From Nocardia pseudovaccinii NBRC 100343 (lineage in GTDB: Bacteria > Actinomycetota > Actinomycetes > Mycobacteriales > Mycobacteriaceae), in contig NZ_BDBY01000094.1 of assembly GCF_001613225.1 (NCBI RefSeq), forward strand, positions 1-33,011: a stretch of DNA of 33,011 bases, written 5' to 3'. Made by a program: the position numbers and the translations under genes. Below are positions 23,681-31,641 of this stretch, piece after piece. Each line of letters starts with the position of its first letter. Within the stretch, counting starts at the first letter, position 1. The notes under the pieces were generated by a model. That model had not been told where the DNA came from. It saw nothing but the letters and a program-made list of their open reading frames with translations, and ran no database searches.

Positions 23681-24034
23681 CTAGACGCGCAGCAGAAGGT
23701 AGGCGGCCGTTCCCGAGCCGATGACGGCGACGCCGTAGCAGGCCACGATGATCAACGCGCTGAACCGCTTCAGCCGCAAGCCGTCGTACAGCATGTACCG
23801 GAAGCGGTGTGCCCAATGGAATAGAGCGAGCACACAGAGTCCGAAAAGGACCAGCCGGGTGAGAGGATGGCGCAGCACTGAGAGCAGGTATGCGTGGTCC
23901 GGCGCGGGAAGCCAACCCAGTGGGAAGGCGAGGCCGAACAGAAACAGCAGCACAGGCATGAGCAGTGCCGCGGCCATCCCGCCGGCGCTGAACATCAGCC
24001 ACCCCAACGGTTCCAGGGACTTCCTTTTCGTCAT
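23681..24034 (-). CDS. frdD: Fumarate reductase subunit D
   Basis: A 117-residue membrane anchor of quinol:fumarate reductase. Three hydrophobic helices are visible, at about 16-42, 58-74 and 92-116, which is the FrdD layout. HWAHRFRYMLYDGLRLKR (73-90), between the second and third helices, is the basic loop typical of the subunit. The ATG at 24034 overlaps the FrdC stop (ATGA), so the subunits are translationally coupled. With FrdC it anchors FrdAB to the inner face of the membrane and binds menaquinol, usually without haem in this type. It ends the operon; a longer upstream frame is a shadow of frdB and frdC. Confidence 0.93.
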   Translation of the reverse strand: MTKRKSLEPLGWLMFSAGGMAAALLMPVLLFLFGLAFPLGWLPAPDHAYLLSVLRHPLTRLVLFGLCVLALFHWAHRFRYMLYDGLRLKRFSALIIVACYGVAVIGSGTAAYLLLRV

Positions 24035-24423
24035 CGCAGCACCACCAACAGCACGATCACCGTCAGCAGAGCCCACAGCAGGTAGTGCAGCCCGAGGATC
24101 ACGACCGGTGCGACGGGTCGGCTCCGTACACGCACCACCATCGCCTTGGGCGCCAGGTTGAACCAGGTGACGGTGTGCATGAGCACGAACAGCAGGGCTA
24201 TCAGGTTCAGCGCGAGCACCCCCGGGCCGGAACTCCAGTTCAGAAACCGCTGGTACTCCTCGCTTCCTGAACTCACCGCGTTGTCCAGAAGCAGGAGGTA
24301 CACCACGAACCAGGCGACGAACAAACTGCTGAGTTCGCGCAGCACGAAGATCAGGTACGAGCGGCGTCGTACCCACCAGAACCTGGAGATCGGCGTTCGG
24401 TACAACCGGGGTGTCGTGGTCAT
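24031..24423 (-). CDS. frdC: Fumarate reductase subunit C
   Basis: A 130-residue membrane anchor. It starts [20 protein letters not shown], where R-x-W-W close to the N-terminus is a usual FrdC feature. Three helices follow, at about 24-44, 65-86 and 105-128. The ATG at 24423 overlaps the frdB stop by ATGA. Together with FrdD it makes the quinol site that feeds electrons into FrdB. Length and order are normal for the four-subunit type found in E. coli and Mycobacterium tuberculosis. Confidence 0.93.
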   Translation of the reverse strand: MTTTPRLYRTPISRFWWVRRRSYLIFVLRELSSLFVAWFVVYLLLLDNAVSSGSEEYQRFLNWSSGPGVLALNLIALLFVLMHTVTWFNLAPKAMVVRVRSRPVAPVVILGLHYLLWALLTVIVLLVVLR

Positions 24424-25163
24424 CGTGCCCGCCAGGGCATGAGGAAGTCGCGCAGCGATTGCGTGGCCGCGGTGAGCTTGTAGCGTTGGATCGCCCCAGC
24501 CGGGTCGACCCCCTTCGGGCAGGCGGTCGTGCACTCGCCGACAAAAGTGCAGGACCAAACTCCCTCGGCCGACGCGAGAACGTCACGCCGATCTCCGGCT
24601 CCCTGATCACGCGAGTCGAGGTTGTAGCGTTGGGCGAGCGCGATCGCCGCCGGGCCGAGGAACACGGGGTCGAGCGCGTAGACGGGACAGGCCGAGTAGC
24701 AGAGCATGCAGTTGATACACATGCTGTACTTCTTGTAGTCGTCCATTTCGAGCGGCGTTTGCAGGTACTCGCCGTCTTCGAGCAGCCCGTGTTCCTCCCT
24801 GATCAGCCAGGGCTTGACCTCGGTCAGCTTGTGCATGAAGTCGCCGATCTCTATGACGAGATCCCGGATCACCGGGAAGTTGCGCAATGGTTCGACTCGC
24901 ACCGGCCCCGGCGCGTAGTCGGTCAGGAAGGTGGCGCAGCTCAGTTGTGGCTCGCCGTTGACGGTCATGCCGCAACTACCGCAGATGCCCATCCGGCACG
25001 ACCACCGGTACGACACCGTTCCGTCGAGGTCGTCCTTGATGTAGTTGAGCCCGTCGAGCACGGTCCAATCTCCGCGCAGCGGAACCTCATACGACTGCAG
25101 TACCGGTTCGTCGTCTCGATCCGGTCGGTAGCGCGCGACCTGCAGGGTTATCCGGTCCTCCAT
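24420..25163 (-). CDS. frdB: Fumarate reductase iron-sulfur subunit
   Basis: A 247-residue iron-sulfur protein. The N-terminal ferredoxin domain binds [2Fe-2S] through [11 protein letters not shown] and the Cys in QLSCATF. The C-terminal domain carries [12 protein letters not shown] and [17 protein letters not shown], ligands of the [4Fe-4S] and [3Fe-4S] clusters. It passes electrons from menaquinol, via FrdCD, to the flavin of FrdA. The start is chosen at ATG 25163 because GGGAGG (25177-25172) is eight bases away. In-frame start codons at 25172 and 25169 are too close to that site. It begins five bases after the frdA stop. Confidence 0.95.
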   Translation of the reverse strand: MEDRITLQVARYRPDRDDEPVLQSYEVPLRGDWTVLDGLNYIKDDLDGTVSYRWSCRMGICGSCGMTVNGEPQLSCATFLTDYAPGPVRVEPLRNFPVIRDLVIEIGDFMHKLTEVKPWLIREEHGLLEDGEYLQTPLEMDDYKKYSMCINCMLCYSACPVYALDPVFLGPAAIALAQRYNLDSRDQGAGDRRDVLASAEGVWSCTFVGECTTACPKGVDPAGAIQRYKLTAATQSLRDFLMPWRAR

Positions 25164-25168
25164 CACCA

Positions 25169-26911
25169 TCACCTCCCGTATACGCGTTCGCCAGGAGGCC
25201 AGCGGGTGATCGTTACCGGGAGGTGCGAGACTCGGCCCGATCCGTCCGGCTCCCGATGGATCACTGAATGGGCCAGGAAACGCTGGTCGTTTCTGGCGGG
25301 GAAATCAGTTCGCTGGTGCGCGCCCCGGGATTCCTCGCGCGCCAGCGCGCAGGCGATGACGCACTCCGCCACATCGAGCATGCACGACAACTCCAGCATT
25401 GCCACCAGCTCGGTGTTGAACGCCCGGCTGTGGTCATCGAGGCAAGCACTGCGGAACCGATCGCGAAGCTCGCGCAACTTGTCGGCAGCCGCTGCGAGAG
25501 AGTCGCCGTCGCGGTAGATCCCAGCACTGGTCTCCATCGTCTCCTGCATCTCGGTGCGGATGCGCGCGATGCGTTCGGATCCCTCGGCGTGGCGCGTGAG
25601 CTCCCGTTCCAGCCGGTCCTGTTCGGCGCGACCTCGCGCCATGACCGCCGACGTCTGGGCGGCCGTAGCCGAGCTCGCGTACTCGGCGGCGGCACGACCG
25701 GCTCGCGCACCGAAGACCAGCAATTCGGGCAGGGAGTTCGACCCGAGCCGGTTCGCGCCGTTGATACTGACGCAGGCAACCTCTCCAGCGGCGTACAACC
25801 CTGCCAGCGGTGTCGCGCCATGGATGTCGGTATGGACACCGCCCATCATGTAGTGGACGACGGGGCGTACCGGGATCAGCTCCCGGACCGGGTCGATGTT
25901 CTGGTATTTCGAGCACAGCTCGCGCACGAACGGCAGTTTCGTGTCGATGAGATCCGCACCGAGGTGGCGTATGTCGAGGTGCACGACGGGTCCATACGGC
26001 GTGTCGATGGTCCGGCCCCTGTCGAGTTCGTGCACGAAGGCCTGCGACAGCCGGTCGCGCGGCCCTAGTTCCATACTTCGCAACACCGGCGCCGGTGATG
26101 GCGTCCCGAGGTCGTAATCCTGCAAGTAGCGGTAACCGTCCTTATTGAGCAGCCAGCCGCCTTCAGCGCGCGTTGCCTCGGTGATCAGGATGCCTGTGAA
26201 CGGAAGGCCGGTCGGGTGGTACTGGACGAACTCCATGTCCTTGAGCGGCGCGCCTGCCCGGTAGGCCAGTGCCATACCGTCGCCGGTCTTGATATTGGCG
26301 TTGGTGGTGAACGGGTACACGCGGCCGCAGCCACCGGTGCACACGATGACCGCGTTGGCGTGAATGGTCTCGATGCGTCCGCTGGCCAGTTCTATGGCCA
26401 CGATGCCGCCTACCTTGTCGTCGTCGACGAGCAATGTAGTCGCGAACCACTCGTCGTACCTGACGATGTCCCGATAGGACAGCGTGGTCTGGAACAGGGT
26501 GTGCAGCAAGTGAAAACCGGTCTTGTCGGCTGCGAACCACGTGCGGAGGTTCTTCATGCCGCCGAACGCCCGTACCGCGATGTGTCCATCCGACCGGCGG
26601 CTCCACGGGCAGCCCCAATGCTCCAGTTGGAGCAGCTCTCGCGGTGCTTCCTCGACGAAGGCCTCGACGGCGTCTTGGTCACAGAGCCAATCGCTGCCGG
26701 AGACCGTGTCGTACGCGTGCTCGTCGAGGGTGTCGTCGCGACCGGCGACCGCAGCGGCGCCACCCTCGGCGGAGACGGTGTGGCTGCGCATCGGATAGAC
26801 CTTGGAAACGATCGCGATGCTCAACCGCGGGTTGTGTTCCGCGATGGCGATGGCCGCACGCAAACCCGCGCCGCCCCCGCCAACGATCACGACATCGTGA
26901 AAAGCGGTCAT
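25169..26911 (-). CDS. frdA: Fumarate reductase flavoprotein subunit
   Basis: A 580-residue flavoprotein. [16 protein letters not shown] (7-22) is the FAD-binding start, and the His in [10 protein letters not shown] (about 43-52) is the covalent FAD attachment residue. [20 protein letters not shown] and the later [11 protein letters not shown] and [19 protein letters not shown] are the substrate and capping-domain motifs. It reduces fumarate to succinate in anaerobic or low-oxygen metabolism, and can run in reverse. That it is a fumarate reductase and not a succinate dehydrogenase follows from the short FrdC and FrdD anchors and the A-B-C-D order. The ATG at 26911 has GGGTGG upstream. The last 40 residues (after HREPDGSG) are basic and vary within the family. 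Confidence 0.95.
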   Translation of the reverse strand: MTAFHDVVIVGGGGAGLRAAIAIAEHNPRLSIAIVSKVYPMRSHTVSAEGGAAAVAGRDDTLDEHAYDTVSGSDWLCDQDAVEAFVEEAPRELLQLEHWGCPWSRRSDGHIAVRAFGGMKNLRTWFAADKTGFHLLHTLFQTTLSYRDIVRYDEWFATTLLVDDDKVGGIVAIELASGRIETIHANAVIVCTGGCGRVYPFTTNANIKTGDGMALAYRAGAPLKDMEFVQYHPTGLPFTGILITEATRAEGGWLLNKDGYRYLQDYDLGTPSPAPVLRSMELGPRDRLSQAFVHELDRGRTIDTPYGPVVHLDIRHLGADLIDTKLPFVRELCSKYQNIDPVRELIPVRPVVHYMMGGVHTDIHGATPLAGLYAAGEVACVSINGANRLGSNSLPELLVFGARAGRAAAEYASSATAAQTSAVMARGRAEQDRLERELTRHAEGSERIARIRTEMQETMETSAGIYRDGDSLAAAADKLRELRDRFRSACLDDHSRAFNTELVAMLELSCMLDVAECVIACALAREESRGAHQRTDFPARNDQRFLAHSVIHREPDGSGRVSHLPVTITRWPPGERVYGR

Positions 26912-26934
26912 GGTGCCACCCGGGGTGTGGTCGG

Positions 26935-27168
26935 TCAGGCCTCGAAGTCGGCGCTTTGCTCGTCCATCAGGACCTTGCCGTCATGGCGGACCGTTCTGAT
27001 CCGAACGCTGCCGTCGTGGAATTCGTGCCGAATCCGGCGGCAGCCACAGTCGTAAGTCATATCGTCGATGACCAAGCCCGCGTCGTCGTCTTCGCGGTGG
27101 CGAGCCCCGCCCCTCAGTTTCCCGCACGGGGCGCGTTCCTTGCTGAACTGCTCGGTGGCGCTGAGCAT
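26935..27168 (-). CDS. Small Cys-containing protein heading the frd operon
   Basis: A 77-residue protein from the ATG at 27168 with a strong GGGAGG five bases upstream. It ends 23 bases before frdA and so should be transcribed first in that operon. The first half is basic and polar. The second half, [20 protein letters not shown] and then [11 protein letters not shown], looks conserved, with C-G-C and two His residues that could bind a metal. A further single Cys lies near residue 15. I recall small proteins of similar sequence in actinobacteria but not a named function. A role in assembly or in regulating the reductase is a guess. The longer open frame up to 27234 has no binding site for its starts. 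Confidence 0.75.
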   Translation of the reverse strand: MLSATEQFSKERAPCGKLRGGARHREDDDAGLVIDDMTYDCGCRRIRHEFHDGSVRIRTVRHDGKVLMDEQSADFEA

Positions 27169-27194
27169 TTCCACCTCCCGGCAACCCGGTGGCA

Positions 27195-27227
27195 CACCTG
27201 ATTGACAGGTGCAGGCACATAAGTTTA
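27195..27227 (-). promoter_or_regulatory. frd operon leader: -10-like box and palindrome
   Basis: On the minus strand TAAACT (27227-27222) is the best -10 candidate in front of the frd operon. Five to ten bases downstream comes a palindrome CACCTG-TCAAT-CAGGTG (27211-27195), before the ribosome binding site. Its place in the early leader suggests a repressor site. No -35 box is convincing. Confidence 0.4.
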
Positions 27228-27262
27228 CGCGCATTGCGCGGAGGCCGCAGGAGGCATTTCTG

Positions 27263-27288
27263 CCCGGCGGACGCAGCCGTCCGCCGGG
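27263..27288. repeat. Perfect 10-bp inverted repeat upstream of the frd operon
   Basis: CCCGGCGGAC (27263-27272) and GTCCGCCGGG (27279-27288) are perfect inverted copies around a six-base loop. The stem is very GC-rich and would be stable in RNA, but neither strand shows a T-tract after it. It could end a transcript coming from the right-hand side or left-hand side, or be a protein-binding site above the promoter. Confidence 0.7.
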
Positions 27289-27310
27289 TCAGTCGAATAT
27301 CTTTGCGCGA

Positions 27311-27328
27311 CAAGACTATTCAGTCTTG
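27311..27328. repeat. 7-bp inverted repeat CAAGACT-ATTC-AGTCTTG
   Basis: CAAGACT (27311-27317) and AGTCTTG (27322-27328) are perfect inverted copies around ATTC, 23 bases above the GC-rich hairpin. A plus-strand ATG at 27331 right after it opens only a 25-codon frame. This looks like an operator for a regulator, or part of the upstream control region of the frd operon. Confidence 0.5.
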
Positions 27329-27900
27329 CCATGCCCGCCAACGAGGTAGCACGCCGTGAGCTTCAGATCGAGTTCGGTGCCAGGCTGAGCCGATCGCAGG
27401 TTTGCTGAGAGTGGGCCGAATACTGAGCACCGAGGAGCCGCGGCGGCACAGTCGGCCCCCGACCTCGATTCCTCATCGAGGGACTCGCTGCCGCCTCGGG
27501 TATCGAAGCACCATTGCGAGTACCGGAAGGTGCCGTCGCATCAGTCGTATTTGTTCATCGCCAGAGCCGCTGACAAGGCATGGGCTGCAATGCTTCGCGC
27601 ATATCCTGATCTATTTGAATTGTTGCCAGTCCCAATTCATACACTGCCTGCGCGAAAGTGTGCGCTGCGATGGAGTCGGCGCGGTAATGCATCGGCGGCC
27701 AACCCGGGAATCGGACTGTGACATGGCATTGCATTACTTCGGTCCTACGGTGCGGTCAGGTGCGGAACTCTCCGTACTGCCATGCTCGAGAAACCGGCAC
27801 TTCCTCTGTCGCACACTGATACCCGGCCGTTGGCGGTGGCACAGCCTTGTCGCACGATTGTTTCCAGAACCAGGCGGCGCCGACCGCTTATACGTCCCGT

Positions 27901-29619
27901 TCATTCGCCGTCCAGGATCGGAAGAAGCAGGCGCGAGCTGGAGTGCACCGTGTTGACGCCCGCCACGCCGACGGGGGCGTGACTGAACAGCAGCATGGGC
28001 CGGAAGTCCTTGCGATTGTCGTCGCTGGTGAGGATCAGCCGGATGCGGTGCCCGCGCTGGAACCGGCGGGCGTTGGCAACCAGCGGGATGCGGTAGTCGA
28101 CCGGCTCGCCCGGAGGGATAGGGATCCGCGCCCGCGCCGGAAGGACGGGACGGCCGGTCACACTCGCGCCCTCGTCGACGTTGCGCATGCCAGCGCGAAG
28201 CCAGCCCTGGGTGATGTCGGTGGCCTCGCCGTCCGGGCCGACGTCCTGCAGGAGCAGGATCCATGCCGTGTCGGTCGCGCTGCTGGTGGCGGTGAGCCGT
28301 AGTTCGGGGTGGCCGACCATATCGATGTCGCCGGGAAGGGGGTCGCTGGTCCAACTCAGCTGTGCGGGCATCGCGTTCGCGCCGTCGGTGGCGTAGCAGC
28401 GCTCGCCCGGCCGCTCGCCTGCCGTAAGGGAGCCGTCGGCGTTGAGGGCGAGGGCGGTGTGGGTGGCTGGCGGGGGCCAGGAATCGGCGGTGCGCCACTG
28501 TTCGGCCCCGGGCAGCCAGTAGCGGATGGCAGGGCCTTCGAGAATGCCGGTGTCTCGTCCCTTGAGCCAGTGGTCGAACCAGGCGAGGGCCTCGATGTGC
28601 ATGCTTTCCCATGGCCAGGGCAGGCTGTAGTCCCCGAGCATGGCCATGCGCACGCGCGGGTTGTGGGCGAGTGCGTCCCAGGCTTCGAAAAGGCCGGTCA
28701 GATGGAGGGGGACGTTGGACCACTCGCCGCCGAGGTAGACGGGTATGTCGACATCGGCGAGCAGTCCGGTCACGTCACGCTCGTCCCACCATGCATCGCG
28801 GGTCGGGTGATCGGTGGCCACCGCCTCGAGCAGGCCGTTCCATGGGTGGCCGGCATGGCGGAAGCGGCTGACCTGCACGAGGCGACGGTGTACCTGAACG
28901 GCGTCGCTCCGGCTGAACTGCCGGTGGATGGCGGGGATGGCGAGGAATCGGCGCAGTAGGCGGGACAAGCCATTGCGGTAGAGGCGGTCGCCGTGGGCGG
29001 ACAGTACACCCAGCGCATGGATCCAGGGGGTGATGAAGGCCTCGCTCAACAGGCCGTTGTGATAGGCGGCTTCCCGGACCTGGACGGTGACGTTGAAGGG
29101 GAACAGGGCCTCGAGGTGTGGCGGACGCTGGGTGGCTGCCTCCAACTGGCTCATGGCGTAGTAGCTGATGCCGATCATGCCTACCCTCCCGTCGCACCAG
29201 GGCTGCCCGGCGACCCACTCGACCAGGTCGAACAGGTCCTTGCGCTCCTGGTCGTCGAAGAAGGTGTAGACGCCGCCGGAGCCGACCGTGCCGCGGAGGT
29301 TGGCGATGACATGGGCGTAGCCGCGCGGCACCCAGAAGTCGCTGGTGCCGGCCTCGATGATGGCCGCGGGGGCGCCCAGGTCCTGGAGCTGGCGGGGGTA
29401 GGGGGCCGCCGCGATCAGGGCGGGGAACCTGCCCTCCGCGTCGGGCCGGTGAATGTCGGCCAGGAGCTGGGTGTCGTCGCGGACCGGGACGCGCACATTG
29501 TCCTCGCGGGTCGTCCGATAGCGGGCCGGGGACAGGTTGCGGTACTGCCGACCGGTGGTCTGCGGTCCGTTGAGCCGACGCTGACCGGGCTCTACTCCAG
29601 CGGCCTTGATTCGGGTCAT
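27901..29619 (-). CDS. CocE/NonD-family (peptidase S15-like) hydrolase
   Basis: A 572-residue alpha/beta hydrolase of the X-Pro dipeptidyl-peptidase/cocaine-esterase type. RGTVGSGGVYTFFDDQERKD (109-128) and VEWVAGQPWCDGRVGM (133-148) are family marks. The nucleophile is Ser152 in GISYYAMSQ. WPWESMHIEALAWFDHWLKG (335-354) and the C-terminal jelly-roll domain (about 390-572, with GHRIRLILTS and FSHAP) complete the fold. The position before NVPLH, where I expect the catalytic Asp, reads GGEWSN, with Ser and not Asp. The ATG at 29619 has AAGG close upstream; the frame beyond it is not protein-like. The family hydrolyses esters or amides of small acyl compounds; the substrate is unknown. A TetR gene lies 276 bases upstream on the same strand and may control it. 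Confidence 0.9.
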   Translation of the reverse strand: MTRIKAAGVEPGQRRLNGPQTTGRQYRNLSPARYRTTREDNVRVPVRDDTQLLADIHRPDAEGRFPALIAAAPYPRQLQDLGAPAAIIEAGTSDFWVPRGYAHVIANLRGTVGSGGVYTFFDDQERKDLFDLVEWVAGQPWCDGRVGMIGISYYAMSQLEAATQRPPHLEALFPFNVTVQVREAAYHNGLLSEAFITPWIHALGVLSAHGDRLYRNGLSRLLRRFLAIPAIHRQFSRSDAVQVHRRLVQVSRFRHAGHPWNGLLEAVATDHPTRDAWWDERDVTGLLADVDIPVYLGGEWSNVPLHLTGLFEAWDALAHNPRVRMAMLGDYSLPWPWESMHIEALAWFDHWLKGRDTGILEGPAIRYWLPGAEQWRTADSWPPPATHTALALNADGSLTAGERPGERCYATDGANAMPAQLSWTSDPLPGDIDMVGHPELRLTATSSATDTAWILLLQDVGPDGEATDITQGWLRAGMRNVDEGASVTGRPVLPARARIPIPPGEPVDYRIPLVANARRFQRGHRIRLILTSDDNRKDFRPMLLFSHAPVGVAGVNTVHSSSRLLLPILDGE

Positions 29620-29895
29620 TGCACCTTCATTTCCACGTGTACAGAAATTAACTGCCCTCACCGTACGCGCACCGGCTCGTTGCGGACAAGAGTAATTTCT
29701 ATATGCCGTGAAAATACGACTCGGGGCGGTATGCCCCCGCCGCACGCGCCGGGGCCGCGAATGCCCGAGGGGAGCCGGGCCCGATGCATCGTCCTCGCAC
29801 GTCATCCCATGGAGCGGGCAGAATTTGAGGCACCGGCGACCGTCGGTCCGCTTTGCAAATAGGCGGCGGCGATCCGCCCCGGCAGTCGGGTGCGG

Positions 29896-30513
29896 TCAGG
29901 CGTTCCCTGGGATGTCTCCGCCCATGGCGCCCGTGAGGTAGTGCTGCACAGTCGGTGCGATCAGGCGGATGACCTGCTCCGAGGAGATGTCGGCGATGCG
30001 GTCGATCGCCCAGACGTACCGCGTCATCGCCAGACCCACGATCTGCGTGGAGACCAGATTTGCGCGCAGTTCGGCCTCGTCGCGGGGAAGGCTCGCCGAC
30101 ACGACCTGCAGGACGAGCGCGGAGAAGACGGAGCGGAGGCGTTCCATGGCGAAGGGCTCGTGACTCGCCGCGAGGATGATCGAGCGCAGGACCTCCGAGG
30201 TGGCCGGGTCGTCCCACATGCGCACCGCCGCCTCTACGAAGGCACGCCCGCGCTCCTCCATCGGCATTTGGGCGGCCTCGGCAATGGCCTCGCCGAAGGC
30301 GGCCGGTGGCTCCAGCGCCGCCTTCAGGAGTCCCGTCTTGTTGGAAAAGTAGTAGTTCACCAAGGTGGGATCCACATCGGCGGCCTGAGCTACCGATCGC
30401 AATGAGGTCCCGGCATAGCCCCGCTCGGCGAAGGACTTGCGGGCCGCCGTCAGGATGCGGTCCGCCTGCGCGCCACGTTCCCCACGCGGACCTCTTCCTG
30501 CTCGTGCCGCCAT
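29896..30513 (-). CDS. TetR-family transcriptional regulator
   Basis: A 205-residue TetR protein. The helix-turn-helix is clear at about 18-64: ADRILTAARKSFAERGYAGT, SLRSVAQAADVDPTLVNYYF and the usual NKTGLL following it. The C-terminal part (70-200) is helical and shows the TetR_C pattern of the Rv1219c/AcrR-like group. The ATG at 30513 is preceded by a purine-rich AGGGGGACAGGGGAG. The open frame further upstream runs across the palindrome at 30581-30599 and is not protein-like. It lies between an IclR gene and the CocE-like gene, all on the minus strand. The triple half-site just upstream suggests autorepression. Confidence 0.92.
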   Translation of the reverse strand: MAARAGRGPRGERGAQADRILTAARKSFAERGYAGTSLRSVAQAADVDPTLVNYYFSNKTGLLKAALEPPAAFGEAIAEAAQMPMEERGRAFVEAAVRMWDDPATSEVLRSIILAASHEPFAMERLRSVFSALVLQVVSASLPRDEAELRANLVSTQIVGLAMTRYVWAIDRIADISSEQVIRLIAPTVQHYLTGAMGGDIPGNA

Positions 30514-30571
30514 GCTCCCCTGTCCCCCTTCTGCCCTTCCATAGGCGCGCGTGATTGCCCGCTGATGCCGC

Positions 30572-30599
30572 TTCAGCACCTGCTGAAACATTTTCAGCA
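30572..30599. promoter_or_regulatory. Operator with three TTCAGCA half-sites
   Basis: Three alternating half-sites stand in a row: TTCAGCA (30572-30578), TGCTGAA (30581-30587) and TTCAGCA (30593-30599). The last two form a perfect 19-base palindrome, TGCTGAAACATTTTCAGCA (30581-30599). The first two form another with a two-base centre. They lie about 60-85 bases before the TetR start codon, where a TetR dimer or two overlapping dimers would bind. Confidence 0.65.
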
Positions 30600-30676
30600 T
30601 ACCGTGAAATTGCAACCAGCTGGGACGCAAGCAAGACCTGCTGATATGGATGAGCTGTCGCCGAACGGCGACGATG

Positions 30677-31462
30677 TCAATCCCGCTTCCGGAGTGCATC
30701 GCGCCGCGCCAGGGTCGCCGCGATGCCGTCCGCGGCGGCGCGCACCGACGCCGCGTGCCGCCGCGGGCGGAAACGGGTTACCGGACCGGTGACACTGACC
30801 GCCGCGAGCACCCGCTCATCGGCGTCGAGCACAGGCGCGGCGACGCACACAATTCCTATCGCGGACTCCTCGAACTCGAAGGCAACCCCGCTCTCGACCA
30901 CGTTGTCGAGCTGTTTGCGGAGCGTCCCTCGTGCGGTGATCGTCCGCGGCGCAAGTCGCGGCAGCGGTTGCGCAAGGACCGCCTGCCGCACGTCCGCGGG
31001 AGCATGGGCCAGCAGCGCCTTGCCGATGGCGGTGGCGTGCAAGGGCATCCTGCCGCCCAGTTGCGAAGGCGAGCGCACCTGCCGGTGGCCGCCTATCTTC
31101 GCGACGTACACCACCTCGCGACTCTCCAGGAGCCCCAGGTGCACCAACTCATGAGTGCGTTCGTAGAGGTCCTCCAGGAAAGGGGTGGCCACCTCGATCA
31201 GGCCGCGCTCGACCGAGGCCCGCATACCGAGCTCGAAAAGGTGACCGCCCAGATGATAGGCACCGCCGACCCGATCCAGTAGGCGTGCCGACTCGAGATC
31301 GCCCAATATGCGGTGCAGCGTCGCCTTCGGCAGCAGCGTACGCCGTTGCAACTCGGCGAAACCGACTCCGTGATCCTCTACAGCGAACGCATGCAGCACT
31401 GACATCACCTTGCCCAGCACTGTGTCCGGATCCGGCTCGGCACGCCTTGCGGAATCAGGCAC
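30677..31462 (-). CDS. IclR-family transcriptional regulator
   Basis: A 261-residue regulator. The N-terminal winged helix reads VLGKVMSVLHAFAVEDHGVG, then FAELQRRTLLPKATLHRILG (about 14-55). The effector domain follows with LHATAIGKALLAH (about 140-152), the Cys-containing GIVCVAAPVLD and VSVTGPVTRF (about 205-235), all standard for IclR. The GTG at 31462 is chosen because GAGGGG is six bases upstream; a GTG at 31510 is an alternative. It diverges from a FAH-family gene, 179 bases apart, with a palindrome AAAGTGTGTGCACTTT between. IclR proteins sense aromatic or 2-oxo acids, so I infer control of that FAH gene and its pathway. Confidence 0.9.
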   Translation of the reverse strand: MPDSARRAEPDPDTVLGKVMSVLHAFAVEDHGVGFAELQRRTLLPKATLHRILGDLESARLLDRVGGAYHLGGHLFELGMRASVERGLIEVATPFLEDLYERTHELVHLGLLESREVVYVAKIGGHRQVRSPSQLGGRMPLHATAIGKALLAHAPADVRQAVLAQPLPRLAPRTITARGTLRKQLDNVVESGVAFEFEESAIGIVCVAAPVLDADERVLAAVSVTGPVTRFRPRRHAASVRAAADGIAATLARRDALRKRD

Positions 31463-31581
31463 TTCATGCCCCTCGATCAGCAGGCCACAGGCCACCAGTA
31501 TCTCAGTCACGCCTTCCTTCGAGGTTGGCCTGGCCAGCAAATTTCGGCCTCCGGAATAGCGGGGCCGCCGAGCGAGCGTGC

Positions 31582-31612
31582 TTGACAACCACCGCGAAAG
31601 TGTGTGCACTTT
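31582..31612 (+). promoter_or_regulatory. Promoter -35 and palindrome before the FAH-IclR genes
   Basis: TTGACA (31582-31587) is a perfect -35 box. Ten bases later lies AAAGTGTGTGCACTTT (31597-31612), six-base arms around TGTG, covering the spacer and the expected -10 site. No good -10 hexamer is seen, which suits a regulated promoter. The palindrome is the likely target of one of the two flanking IclR proteins. Confidence 0.5.
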
Positions 31613-31641
31613 AGGGAGTTCATCGATTCTTAAGGGGTTTC

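Larger units (their letters stand above)
27169..27900. other. Intergenic stretch without a convincing gene
   Basis: This 732-base stretch lies between the frd operon head and the end of the CocE-like gene. The part nearest frd holds its promoter region and three hairpins. From about 27330 to 27900 there are several short open frames (for example 27402-27956 plus). They lack binding sites, and their composition (many Arg, Cys, Trp, His) is that of shadow translation. Some pieces, such as 27460-27570 plus, have GC-ending codons in one frame and may be relics. No RNA gene was recognised. Confidence 0.5.

Noticed and set aside
23642..23824. Possible continuation of the PLD-like relic as a small gene (TTG start)
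   Set aside because: Similarity to the PLD pattern ends near 23632, and the later part is antisense to frdD.
24411..25517. 368-codon plus-strand frame opposite frdB and frdA
   Set aside because: It is antisense to well-supported frd genes, and its composition is that of a complementary-frame shadow.
27331..27408. 25-codon plus-strand frame (MPANEVARRELQIEFGARLS...) directly after a hairpin
   Set aside because: It is too short, has no ribosome binding site, and its slight resemblance to the start of an XRE-type regulator is not enough to claim a gene or relic.
27402..27956. 184-codon plus-strand frame across the intergenic stretch
   Set aside because: It is rich in Arg, Cys, His and Trp with no fold pattern, has no binding site, and its end overlaps the real CocE-like gene.
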